Positions 24,234 to 32,264 of a DNA stretch of 64,000 nt are shown in pieces. The position numbers and the translations under genes are program-made. A model generated the notes under the pieces. The model made no database searches, was not told the origin of the DNA, and saw nothing but the letters and a program-made list of their open reading frames with translations. Origin of the DNA: Kribbella antibiotica (lineage in GTDB: Bacteria; Actinomycetota; Actinomycetes; Propionibacteriales; Kribbellaceae); NCBI RefSeq assembly GCF_004349055.1, contig NZ_SMKX01000024.1:1-64000 (forward strand), in the 5' to 3' direction. Positions within the stretch are counted from its first letter, which is position 1. Each line of letters opens with the position of its first letter.

Positions 24234-25572
24234 TCCTCGCGAACAAGCGGCCGGCCAGGTCACCGCCGGTGATCCGGCCGTCCGTACCGCGGGTGAAGTA
24301 GCCGCGCTGCCCGGCCAGGCCGCCGGCAGTGATGACGAACTCGTCATCGGGGAGCAGAGCGAGGGCGGCGGCCGGGAGGTCCGGCGGGATCGTGGCTTCG
24401 GTGCTCGCGCGGAGTTCGGGCTTGATCTCGACGGCGAGGGTGATGTTGGTGCCCTCAGCAACGATGTCGACGTTCATCGCGTCGTTCTCATACCGGCCGG
24501 CCATCTCCACGGCTCGCGCCTCGTCGTAGGGCAGCGGCTCCGGCGCACGCTCGACCAATCCGAGATAGTGCTCGAGCGCCCACCGCAATACCGCCTGGTT
24601 GAGCTGATACCCGTCCGGCCCCGAGTTCGTCAGTGACACAACGGCAAACCCAGTCGACGGTACGACGAGGAGTTCGGCGTACTGGCCGTTGCCCGAGCCG
24701 CCGTGGCCGATCGTCAGCACCCCGTCGATCGTCTTGCGGAACCAGCAGATCCCGAACCCGTCGCCCAATGTGCTCGCCCGCAACGCGACGGTCTCGTCCC
24801 GCATCCCGTGCAGAACCGAAGCAGGCAGTAAGCCGGCGCCATCGCCCAGCTGAAACTTTGCCCACTGCAACAAGTCGCCAACGGTCGACACGACACCGCC
24901 GCCAGGGTTGTTGCCGCGGTCCCCAGCCTTCCAGGCTTTCCACGGTACGGCGGGCCGCAGTACGCCGTCCGCATCCGGATTGTGGCCGACGGCAAATTTG
25001 CGGATCATCACATCGTCGATGTCGAAGACCGTGTTGGTCAGCCCGAGCGGCTCGAACAACAACGAGGCCATCGCCTGCTCATAAGGCAGTTCGGTCACGT
25101 TCTCGATGATCCGGCCGACGAGATTGAACCCCGCCTGACTGTACGACGCCCGCGAGCCCGGCGAAGCGATCTGCGGAAGCTCGGCCAGCTTGGCCACGAA
25201 TCCGGCCAGCGTCGGGTCGAGGTCGCCGACCAGATTCCAGTCGAGACCGGCGGTGTGGTTGAGCAGGTTCAGGACGGTGATCCGCTCGGCCGCGTCGGCG
25301 TCAGCCAGTTGCAGATCCGGGACATAACGCCGTACCGGTGCGTCGAGCTCGACCTTTCCCAAAGCGACCAATCGCATGAGGGCGGTCGCGGTGAAGGTCT
25401 TCGAGACCGACGCGAGGTGGAAGAGCGTGTCCCGGTCGATCGCCTCCGTCCCTCCGACCCGCGTCACGCCATGCCCGGCGAATACCTCGGCGCCGTCGAC
25501 CAGTACGCCGACCGCCGCACCCGGCACGCCCAGCTCGGCGGCCTTCGCGGCAACAAACTCGTGGAGCTCCAT
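24223..25572 (-). CDS. Serine hydrolase of the beta-lactamase/class C family
   Basis: The 449-residue cytoplasmic protein has the nucleophile motif SVSK (S55-K58), an atypical second motif YSQ (144-146, where YxN is usual) and a late IGHGGSGNG resembling the third motif. An additional ~90-residue C-terminal domain is present. No signal peptide is seen. Members include esterases, peptidases and lactamase-like proteins, so the reaction is uncertain. ATG at 25572 is preceded by AGGTGAGG. Three strong palindromes upstream imply tight repression. Confidence 0.85.
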   Translation of the reverse strand: MELHEFVAAKAAELGVPGAAVGVLVDGAEVFAGHGVTRVGGTEAIDRDTLFHLASVSKTFTATALMRLVALGKVELDAPVRRYVPDLQLADADAAERITVLNLLNHTAGLDWNLVGDLDPTLAGFVAKLAELPQIASPGSRASYSQAGFNLVGRIIENVTELPYEQAMASLLFEPLGLTNTVFDIDDVMIRKFAVGHNPDADGVLRPAVPWKAWKAGDRGNNPGGGVVSTVGDLLQWAKFQLGDGAGLLPASVLHGMRDETVALRASTLGDGFGICWFRKTIDGVLTIGHGGSGNGQYAELLVVPSTGFAVVSLTNSGPDGYQLNQAVLRWALEHYLGLVERAPEPLPYDEARAVEMAGRYENDAMNVDIVAEGTNITLAVEIKPELRASTEATIPPDLPAAALALLPDDEFVITAGGLAGQRGYFTRGTDGRITGGDLAGRLFARTSA

Positions 25573-25593
25573 CGTCCTCACCTTTCCTTGAAC

Positions 25594-25664
25594 TTGAACA
25601 TCGTTCAAGGAACAGTAACGGACAACCTGAACATTGTTCAAGAGTTTTCTTGAACAGTGTTCAG
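25594..25664. promoter_or_regulatory. Three-copy operator array TTGAAC-N3-GTTCAA
   Basis: Palindromes lie at 25594-25608 (TTGAACATCGTTCAA), 25627-25641 (CTGAACATTGTTCAA) and 25650-25664 (TTGAACAGTGTTCAG). A further half site is at 25587-25593. They sit between the start of the serine hydrolase (25572) and the end of the carboxylase gene (25677). The 6-3-6 form resembles TetR-family operators. No TetR gene is in the window. Confidence 0.75.
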
Positions 25665-25676
25665 GTCAGGAGGAAA

Positions 25677-27455
25677 TCAGTCCTTGATCTCGCAGAGCAC
25701 AGCGCCGGCCGAGACCGTCGCGCCGACCTCGGCGGACAGGCCGGTCACAGTGCCGGCCTTGTGCGCGTTCAGCGGCTGCTCCATCTTCATCGCCTCCAGG
25801 ACGACGATCAGGTCGCCCTCGGCGACCGTGGCGCCTTCCTCGACGGCCAGCTTCACGATCGTGCCCTGCATCGGCGAGGTCAGCGAGTCGCCCGAGGCGG
25901 CCGCCTTACCTGAGCCACCCGTACGGCGAGCCGGCTTCTTTTTCGCGCCAGCGCCCGCACCGCCCGCAGCGCCACCGGCGGAGATCCCGAATCCAGCCGG
26001 CAGTGCGACCTCAAGCCGCTTGCCGCCGACCTCGACGACGACCTTCGCCCGCTCGGCATCCTCAGGCGCCTCGGCGGTCGGGCCGTCGTACGGCGTGAGC
26101 TTGTTGTCGAACTCGGTCTCGATCCAGCGCGTGTGCACCTGGAACCCGTTGTCGCCGACGAATGCCGGATCCGAAACGACTGTCGCGTGGAACGGGACGA
26201 CGGTGGGCATGCCCTCGACCACGAACTCGCGAAGCGCCCGGCGGGACCGCTCGAGCGCCTGCGTCCGGTCGCGACCGGTCACGATCAGCTTGGCGACCAG
26301 CGAGTCGAACGCGCCGGGGACGGTCTCGCCCTCGTCGTACCCGCCGTCGATCCGGACGCCCGGACCGCTCGGGGGCTTCCACTTGGTCAGCGTGCCAGGT
26401 GCGGGCAGGAAGCCGCGGCCGCCGTCCTCGGCGTTGATCCGGAACTCGATCGAGTGCCCGCTCACCACCGGGTCGTCGTACCCGAGCTCTTCGCCGTTCG
26501 CGATCCGGAACATCTCCCGGACCAGGTCCAGCCCGGTGACCTCTTCGGAGACCGGGTGCTCGACCTGCAGCCGGGTGTTGACCTCGAGGAACGAGATCAA
26601 CCCGTCTTGGCCGACCAGGAACTCGCAGGTGCCGGCGCCGACGTACCCGGCCTCGCGCAGGATCGCTTTGGACGACTTGTAGAGGGTCGCCAGCTGCTCA
26701 TCCGAAAGGAAAGGCGCGGGCGCCTCCTCGACCAGCTTCTGGTAGCGGCGCTGCAGTGAGCAGTCCCGGGTGGAGACGACCACGACGTTGCCGTGAGCAT
26801 CGGCCAGGCACTGCGTCTCGACGTGCCGCGGCTTGTCCAGGTATCGCTCGACGAAGCACTCGCCACGCCCGAAGGCGCTGACCGCCTCGCGGGTCGCGGA
26901 CTCGAACAGCTCCGGGATCTCCTCCAGGTTGCGGGCGACCTTCATGCCGCGCCCACCACCCCCGTACGCCGCCTTGATCGCGATCGGTAGTCCGAATTCC
27001 TCGGCGAATGCGACCACCTCGGAAGCATCGGCCACCGGATTCGGCGTGCCGGGGACCTGGGGTGCGCCGACCTTCTCGGCGATGTGCCGGGCCTTCACCT
27101 TGTCGCCGAGCGAGTCGATCGCCGACGGCGGCGGGCCGATCCAGATCAGCCCGGCGTCGATGACGGCCTGGGCGAACTCGGCGTTCTCGGCCAGGAAGCC
27201 GTACCCCGGGTGCACCGCGTCCGCGCCGGAGCGGGCCGCGAGATCCAGAATCTTGGCGATGTTCAGGTATGACTCGGCCGGGGTTGACCCGTCCAGCGCG
27301 TACGCCTCGTCGGCGAGCCGCACGAACAGGGCGTCCCGATCCTGATCGGCGTACACGGCGACGCTGCCCAGCCCCGCGTCGGCCGCGGCCCGGACGACCC
27401 GGACGGCGATCTCGCCCCGGTTGGCAACCAGCACCTTGGTGATCTGCTTCGACAC
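25677..27455 (-). CDS. Acyl-CoA carboxylase alpha chain (biotin carboxylase plus biotin carrier)
   Basis: The 592-residue protein joins an N-terminal biotin carboxylase to a C-terminal biotin carrier domain through an Ala/Lys/Gly-rich linker. The carboxylase includes [15 protein letters not shown], the ATP-grasp glycine loop [12 protein letters not shown] and the catalytic region [15 protein letters not shown]. The biotinyl lysine is in EAMKMEQPL. It carboxylates biotin with ATP and bicarbonate and hands it to a carboxyltransferase beta chain to make malonyl- or methylmalonyl-CoA. The beta chain is not in the window, as is common for actinobacterial AccA-type subunits. Confidence 0.93.
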   Translation of the reverse strand: MSKQITKVLVANRGEIAVRVVRAAADAGLGSVAVYADQDRDALFVRLADEAYALDGSTPAESYLNIAKILDLAARSGADAVHPGYGFLAENAEFAQAVIDAGLIWIGPPPSAIDSLGDKVKARHIAEKVGAPQVPGTPNPVADASEVVAFAEEFGLPIAIKAAYGGGGRGMKVARNLEEIPELFESATREAVSAFGRGECFVERYLDKPRHVETQCLADAHGNVVVVSTRDCSLQRRYQKLVEEAPAPFLSDEQLATLYKSSKAILREAGYVGAGTCEFLVGQDGLISFLEVNTRLQVEHPVSEEVTGLDLVREMFRIANGEELGYDDPVVSGHSIEFRINAEDGGRGFLPAPGTLTKWKPPSGPGVRIDGGYDEGETVPGAFDSLVAKLIVTGRDRTQALERSRRALREFVVEGMPTVVPFHATVVSDPAFVGDNGFQVHTRWIETEFDNKLTPYDGPTAEAPEDAERAKVVVEVGGKRLEVALPAGFGISAGGAAGGAGAGAKKKPARRTGGSGKAAASGDSLTSPMQGTIVKLAVEEGATVAEGDLIVVLEAMKMEQPLNAHKAGTVTGLSAEVGATVSAGAVLCEIKD

Positions 27456-27522
27456 AGCGCGACTCCTTCCAAGCCTGGGGCCACTCTAGAGTCCAAACCG
27501 TGGACAGTGGGGAGGGCGTGCA

Positions 27523-27972
27523 TCACATCACTGTGGGCTGTCGCTCGAAGAACGACTCCAGTACGACGACTGTCTGCGTACTGGTCACGCCGTCCACCTG
27601 GTGGAGCGCGCGTAGGGTCGCCTGCAGGTCCTCCGTGGTTGCCGTCCGCACCTTCACCAGGACCGATGCCGGTCCGGCGATGATGTGGGCCTCCTCGACC
27701 GCCGGGATCTCCGTCAGTGCGCGCCGGGTCGGTTCGTCGCCCATCCAAGTGCTCGCGTCCAGCAGGACGAAGGCTGCGACGCCCCGGCCGAGGGCGACCG
27801 GATCGACCTCGATCGTGGTCCGCCGGATGACGCCGGACGCTTTCAGCTTCCGGACCCGCTCGTGGGTGGCGGCCGCGGACAGCCCGACCGCCTGGCCAAG
27901 GACGGCGTACGACTGGGTGGCGTCCTGCTGAAGCTGAGCAAGCAGCTGGCGATCGATATCGTCTACGGTCAT
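27523..27972 (-). CDS. Lrp/AsnC-family transcriptional regulator
   Basis: The 149-residue protein begins with the AsnC-type helix-turn-helix (DRQLLAQLQQDATQSYAVLG, AAATHERVRKLKASGVI) and continues with the RAM ligand-binding domain. Such proteins usually sense amino acids and regulate adjacent divergent genes. It is divergent from the first SMP-30 gene with 70 bases between starts, so this gene and its own promoter are the likely targets. Confidence 0.92.
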   Translation of the reverse strand: MTVDDIDRQLLAQLQQDATQSYAVLGQAVGLSAAATHERVRKLKASGVIRRTTIEVDPVALGRGVAAFVLLDASTWMGDEPTRRALTEIPAVEEAHIIAGPASVLVKVRTATTEDLQATLRALHQVDGVTSTQTVVVLESFFERQPTVM

Positions 27973-28042
27973 TGATGCCCCCAGCTGTATGTCATTCTGT
28001 TGACGAGGATGTTAGCAGGATGAGATCTCGTGGAGGGGACTC

Positions 28043-28969
28043 GTGACAATCACGCTGGGAGAGACACCGACGCGGATCCGGGCCGAGCTGGTGGCGCTCG
28101 ACGAACGGTTCGCGATCGCCGGGGACGACTACGTCGAGTGCCTGTACGACGGCGGTCGCTGGCTGGAGGGACCGGCGTACGCACCGGCCTGGCGCAGCCT
28201 GATCTTCAGCGACATCCCGAATGACCGTCTGCTGCGCTGGGACGAGGTGTCGGGGCAGACGACGGTCTTCCGGCAGCCGTCCGGGTTCATCAACGGCAAC
28301 ACCATCGACGGGCAGGGCCGGCTGGTGAGCTGCGCGCAAGGCGAGCGCCAGGTGATCCGGACCGAGTACGACGGATCGCGCACGGTGCTCGCGTCGCATC
28401 TGGACGGCAAGCGGCTGAACAGTCCGAACGATGTCGTCGTCCGGAGCGACGGTTCGGTCTGGTTCACCGACCCGCCGTACGGGATCACCTCGAACTACGA
28501 GGGACACGCGGGGGAGCAGGAGCTCGACGGCTGCTACGTCTACCGGATCGACCCCAGCGGCCGGTTGACTGTCGTCGCGGACGACTTCCTCCGGCCGAAC
28601 GGGCTGGCCTTCTCCCTCGACGAGACCGAGCTGTACGTCGTCGACACCCCGGGCCTGCACATTCGACGGTTCACGGTTGATGGCGAGAAGCTGACCGGGG
28701 GCGAGGTGTTCGCGCCGTGCACGGCCGGCCGGTTCGACGGGATCCGGCTGGACGAGACCGGCCGGGTCTGGGCCGCGACCCATGAAGGCGTGCACTGCTT
28801 CGCGCCGGACGGCACCCTGATCGGCAAGCTACTGCTCCCCGACATCGTCTCCAATCTGACCTTCGGCGGCCCGCGCGGCAACCGATTGTTCGTCACGGCA
28901 ACAACTTCGGTCTGGTCCTGGCACCTCACCACCCGTGGAGCACCCCCGCCGTACGCCACAAAGGAATAG
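28043..28969 (+). CDS. SMP-30/gluconolactonase-family protein, copy 1
   Basis: The 308-residue six-bladed beta-propeller belongs to the SMP-30/gluconolactonase/LRE family. Metal-site segments are present: EGPAYAPAWRSLIFSDIPND near the N-terminus, LNSPNDVVVRSDGSVWFTDP and PNGLAFSLDETELYVVDT. These enzymes open sugar lactones in pentose and hexose oxidation. GGAGGGG precedes GTG at 28043. A close paralogue follows 42 bases downstream, and a divergent Lrp regulator lies upstream. Confidence 0.9.
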   Translation: MTITLGETPTRIRAELVALDERFAIAGDDYVECLYDGGRWLEGPAYAPAWRSLIFSDIPNDRLLRWDEVSGQTTVFRQPSGFINGNTIDGQGRLVSCAQGERQVIRTEYDGSRTVLASHLDGKRLNSPNDVVVRSDGSVWFTDPPYGITSNYEGHAGEQELDGCYVYRIDPSGRLTVVADDFLRPNGLAFSLDETELYVVDTPGLHIRRFTVDGEKLTGGEVFAPCTAGRFDGIRLDETGRVWAATHEGVHCFAPDGTLIGKLLLPDIVSNLTFGGPRGNRLFVTATTSVWSWHLTTRGAPPPYATKE

Positions 28970-29011
28970 GCTCACCCCTGGATCTGCAGCCGAGCTTCTC
29001 CAGGAGTGGTG

Positions 29012-29932
29012 ATGACGGGCATTCTCGAACCGCTGGCCGGAACTGTGCCGGCGGAGTGGGAGAAGTTCGACGACCGGTTCAACGGGATCCGGGGTGACCA
29101 CCACCTGGAGCGACTGTGGACCGGCGGCCGCTGGCTCGAGGGACCGGTGTATTCGCCGGCCGGGCGGTATCTGCTCTGGAGCGATATTCCGAACGACCGG
29201 ATCCTGCGCTGGGACGAGACGTCGTACCAGGTCTCGGCTTTCCGGACACCGGCCGGAAACACGAACGGTCATACCCTCGACCAGGAGGGCCGGCTCGTCA
29301 GCTGTGAGCACGGGAACCGGCGCGTCACCCGCACCGAGCACAACGGGAAGATCAGCGTGCTCGCCGACTCGCACGAGGGCAACCGGTTCAACAGCCCGAA
29401 CGACGTCGTGGTCAAGCGCGACGGCTCGGTCTGGTTCACAGACCCGTCGTACGGGATCCAGAGCGACTACGAGGGCTACGCCGGGGAGATCGAGACGGGC
29501 GGGTGCCATGTCTATCGAGTGGCGGACGGTGTTCTGACCCGGGTCGCTGACGACTTCGCCGGACCCAACGGACTGGCGTTCTCACCGGACGAGTCCGTGC
29601 TCTACATCACCGACACCGAGCGGGCCCACCTGCGGGCGTTCAGGGTCGAGGGCGACCGGATCAGCGGTGGCGAGGTCTTCGCCGAGTGCGGGAACGGCGC
29701 TTTCGACGGGATCCGGATCGACACGGCAGGCCGGGTCTGGGCCTCGGCGGCGGACGGCGTGCACGTCTATCACCCGGACGGCACGCTGCTCGGCAAGCTA
29801 CTGGTGCCCGAGACCGTCTCCAACCTGACCTTCGGTGGCGCCAAGCGGAACCGCCTCTTCATCACCGCCACCACGTCCGTCTACTCCCTCTTCACCACAG
29901 TCAACGGCGCCGCCCAGCCTTATGACCGCTGA
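29012..29932 (+). CDS. SMP-30/gluconolactonase-family protein, copy 2
   Basis: The 306-residue paralogue of the preceding gene keeps the same propeller and metal-site segments (LEGPVYSPAGRYLLWSDIPN, FNSPNDVVVKRDGSVWFTDP, PNGLAFSPDESVLYITD). ATG 29012 is chosen because CAGGAG lies 5 bases before it; GTG codons at 29006 and 29009 are in frame. Its last 11 bases overlap the start of the first STAND protein gene, so translation of the lactonase and the array is probably linked. Confidence 0.9.
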   Translation: MTGILEPLAGTVPAEWEKFDDRFNGIRGDHHLERLWTGGRWLEGPVYSPAGRYLLWSDIPNDRILRWDETSYQVSAFRTPAGNTNGHTLDQEGRLVSCEHGNRRVTRTEHNGKISVLADSHEGNRFNSPNDVVVKRDGSVWFTDPSYGIQSDYEGYAGEIETGGCHVYRVADGVLTRVADDFAGPNGLAFSPDESVLYITDTERAHLRAFRVEGDRISGGEVFAECGNGAFDGIRIDTAGRVWASAADGVHVYHPDGTLLGKLLVPETVSNLTFGGAKRNRLFITATTSVYSLFTTVNGAAQPYDR

Positions 29933-32264
29933 GTTCGGCCCGGTACTGCGGAAGTTCCGCAAAGCCGCGGGCCTCTCGCAGGAGCGGCTCGCGGCAACGT
30001 CAGGCGTGAGTGTCGAGGCGATCAAGACCCTGGAGTCCGGCCGCCGCCGGAATCCGCGGTCGATCACGCTCCGGCTGCTGGGCGACGGGCTCGGGCTGAC
30101 CACTCGGCAGCGGACCGAGCTCGCCGCCGCAGCCTCCCCGACAGAGCGGGCGCGGACGCCGCGTCAACTGCCCGACGACCTGGTCTATTTCAACGGACGT
30201 GGGCGCCAGGTCGCCGAGCTCGAACGGCTCTTTACCGCCGTGGAGCGTAGGCCGGGCGTCGTTCTCACGTCGGCGGTCGCCGGGATGGGCGGGATCGGCA
30301 AGACCGCGCTCGGGGTCCACGTCGCGCATCGCGTCGCGGAGCGGTTCCCGGACGGCCAGCTGTACCTCAATCTGCGCGGGTTCGGCCCGGCCCGGCCGAT
30401 GACGGTGCTGGAGGCACTTGGTCGGCTGTCTGTCAGCCTGGGACTGGAAGCGCCGGAGGATCCGGATGACGTCCATGAAGCGGCTGCTCGGTATCGCTCG
30501 GCGCTGGCCGGCCGTCGCGTGCTGGTCGTGCTGGACGACGCCGTTGACGCCGCGCAGGTGGCGCCATTGTTGCCGGGGGCATCTACCTGCGCCGTTCTGA
30601 TCACCAGTCGCCGGACGCTGACCGGCCTGCCCGGCGTCGCCCACCTCTCGCTCGACGTCCTGCCCGACGACGAGGCCCTGCGGATGCTGGAAGTGATCGT
30701 CGGCGACGAGCGGATCGCGAACGACCCGGTGAGCGCGCTGTCGATCGTCCGGCTCTGCGGCGCGCTCCCGCTCGCTCTGCACATCGCCGGCGGTCGGCTT
30801 GCCGACCAGCCCACCTGGACCGCTGCCGATCTGAACGCCCGGCTGACGGACAGCCGACGCCGTCTCGACGAACTCTCGGACGGCAACCGCGATGTCCGGG
30901 CGAGTATCGAGTTCTCGCTGACCGCCGGCGACACCGCCACGGTTGCGGCCTTTGAGCTGCTCGGTCTGCACCACGGTGAGGAGCTCGACCTCCGCGTCGC
31001 CGCCACACTGCTCGACCTGCCGATCGGCGAGACCGAGGAGCGGCTGGAGCACCTGGTCGATCTCCATCTGCTGGAATCCGTTGCGCCGCGCCGCTACCGG
31101 ATGCACGACTTGATCCGCAGCTACGTCCAGGAGACGACCGCCCGTCGTACCGACGCAGCGTCCCGCGAGGCTGCTCGCCTGCGGGTCCTGCGGCTCTACC
31201 TGGCGATGGCCTGGCGAAGCCGCGAGCTGAACTTCCAGACCCAGTTGGCCACGGACTGGGGTGTCGCCGCCTGGACGGCGGCCGCGGGCAACCTGTCGAT
31301 GGACGAGATCTTCGCCTGGTTCGACATCGAGATCGACGAGCTCGCCGCCGCCGTCCGGCGAGCCGTCGACGGATCCCCGGCGGAACAAGCGCTGGTCGCG
31401 AAGATCGTGCTCGGCCTGCTCCCGTACTTCCACATCCGCCGCCGCTATCCCGACGGTGTCGCGCTGGCGACCATCGCGCTGGCCACGGTCGGGTCCGACC
31501 CGTTCGCGGCCGCACTCACGCCGTACGAGTTGGCTCAGCAGTGTGGCGCGGCCGGCCTGTACGAGCAGGCTGTCGACTACATGACGCTTGCACTGCAGGC
31601 ACCGAAAACAGTCGAGTACGCCGAACAGCACGCTGAGGCTGAGATCTTCCTCGGCGAGTTCCTGATGGAGCTCGGCCGCCTCGACGAGGCCGCCGCCTCC
31701 GCCCACGCCGGCGTGGCCCGCGCGGCGAGCCTGGGCGCGGAGATCACCGAAGCCGACGGCCGCCTGATCCTGGGCACCATCGCCGGCCGCCAGGACCTGC
31801 ACACCGTCCAGGATCAAGAGTTCCAGCGCGCAGTCGACGTCGTACGGCGCAGGAGCACGCCGCAGGCGGCGCATTACATCCTGCTGCATGTCGGCATCTC
31901 GTATCGCGACAGCGGCCAACTCCTCGAAGCCGCGGCCTACTTCGAGCTGTGCCGTACGTCGGCTCTCGCAGCCGGCTACGACCACGCGGTCGCCGAGGCG
32001 CTGGAAGGACTCGGCCAAGTAGAGCTTGCCCGCAGCAACTTTTCGGCCGCCGAACAGCACCTGCGCGACGCACTGGACATCGTGCAAGGAACCTGGCAAC
32101 CCGAAGCCCGCATCCGCGAACTGCTGGGCCAGGTGCTCGCGGCGGCCGACCGGCGGACCGAAGCTGAGGCCGAGTGGAGGCTCGCCTTGGACCTCCTGGT
32201 CCGGCACGGCTCCCACCGTGCTGCTGATGACGTTCGCGGCTTGTTGAGCACCTCCGATGTCTGA
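29922..32264 (+). CDS. XRE-NB-ARC-TPR STAND protein, array member 1
   Basis: The 780-residue protein has an XRE-type helix-turn-helix (about residues 5-60, KFRKAAGLSQERLAATSGVS). A STAND ATPase module follows: P-loop GMGGIGKTAL (121-130), Walker B VLVVLDD (200-206), LITSRR (226-231), GALPLAL and a complete MHD motif in RYRMHDLIR (394-396). About 300 residues of TPR-like helical repeats form the C-terminus. In STAND proteins nucleotide exchange after ligand binding switches a closed monomer to an active oligomer; here the output would be DNA binding. ATG 29922 overlaps the upstream lactonase stop by 11 bases. No nuclease, TIR or protease effector domain is present, so a regulator is likelier than a defence executioner. 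Confidence 0.9.
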   Translation: MTAEFGPVLRKFRKAAGLSQERLAATSGVSVEAIKTLESGRRRNPRSITLRLLGDGLGLTTRQRTELAAAASPTERARTPRQLPDDLVYFNGRGRQVAELERLFTAVERRPGVVLTSAVAGMGGIGKTALGVHVAHRVAERFPDGQLYLNLRGFGPARPMTVLEALGRLSVSLGLEAPEDPDDVHEAAARYRSALAGRRVLVVLDDAVDAAQVAPLLPGASTCAVLITSRRTLTGLPGVAHLSLDVLPDDEALRMLEVIVGDERIANDPVSALSIVRLCGALPLALHIAGGRLADQPTWTAADLNARLTDSRRRLDELSDGNRDVRASIEFSLTAGDTATVAAFELLGLHHGEELDLRVAATLLDLPIGETEERLEHLVDLHLLESVAPRRYRMHDLIRSYVQETTARRTDAASREAARLRVLRLYLAMAWRSRELNFQTQLATDWGVAAWTAAAGNLSMDEIFAWFDIEIDELAAAVRRAVDGSPAEQALVAKIVLGLLPYFHIRRRYPDGVALATIALATVGSDPFAAALTPYELAQQCGAAGLYEQAVDYMTLALQAPKTVEYAEQHAEAEIFLGEFLMELGRLDEAAASAHAGVARAASLGAEITEADGRLILGTIAGRQDLHTVQDQEFQRAVDVVRRRSTPQAAHYILLHVGISYRDSGQLLEAAAYFELCRTSALAAGYDHAVAEALEGLGQVELARSNFSAAEQHLRDALDIVQGTWQPEARIRELLGQVLAAADRRTEAEAEWRLALDLLVRHGSHRAADDVRGLLSTSDV

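Noticed and set aside
25573..25641. Longer serine hydrolase starting at 25641
   Set aside because: The extension translates the operator palindromes, and AGGTGAGG with ATG 25572 gives a better start.
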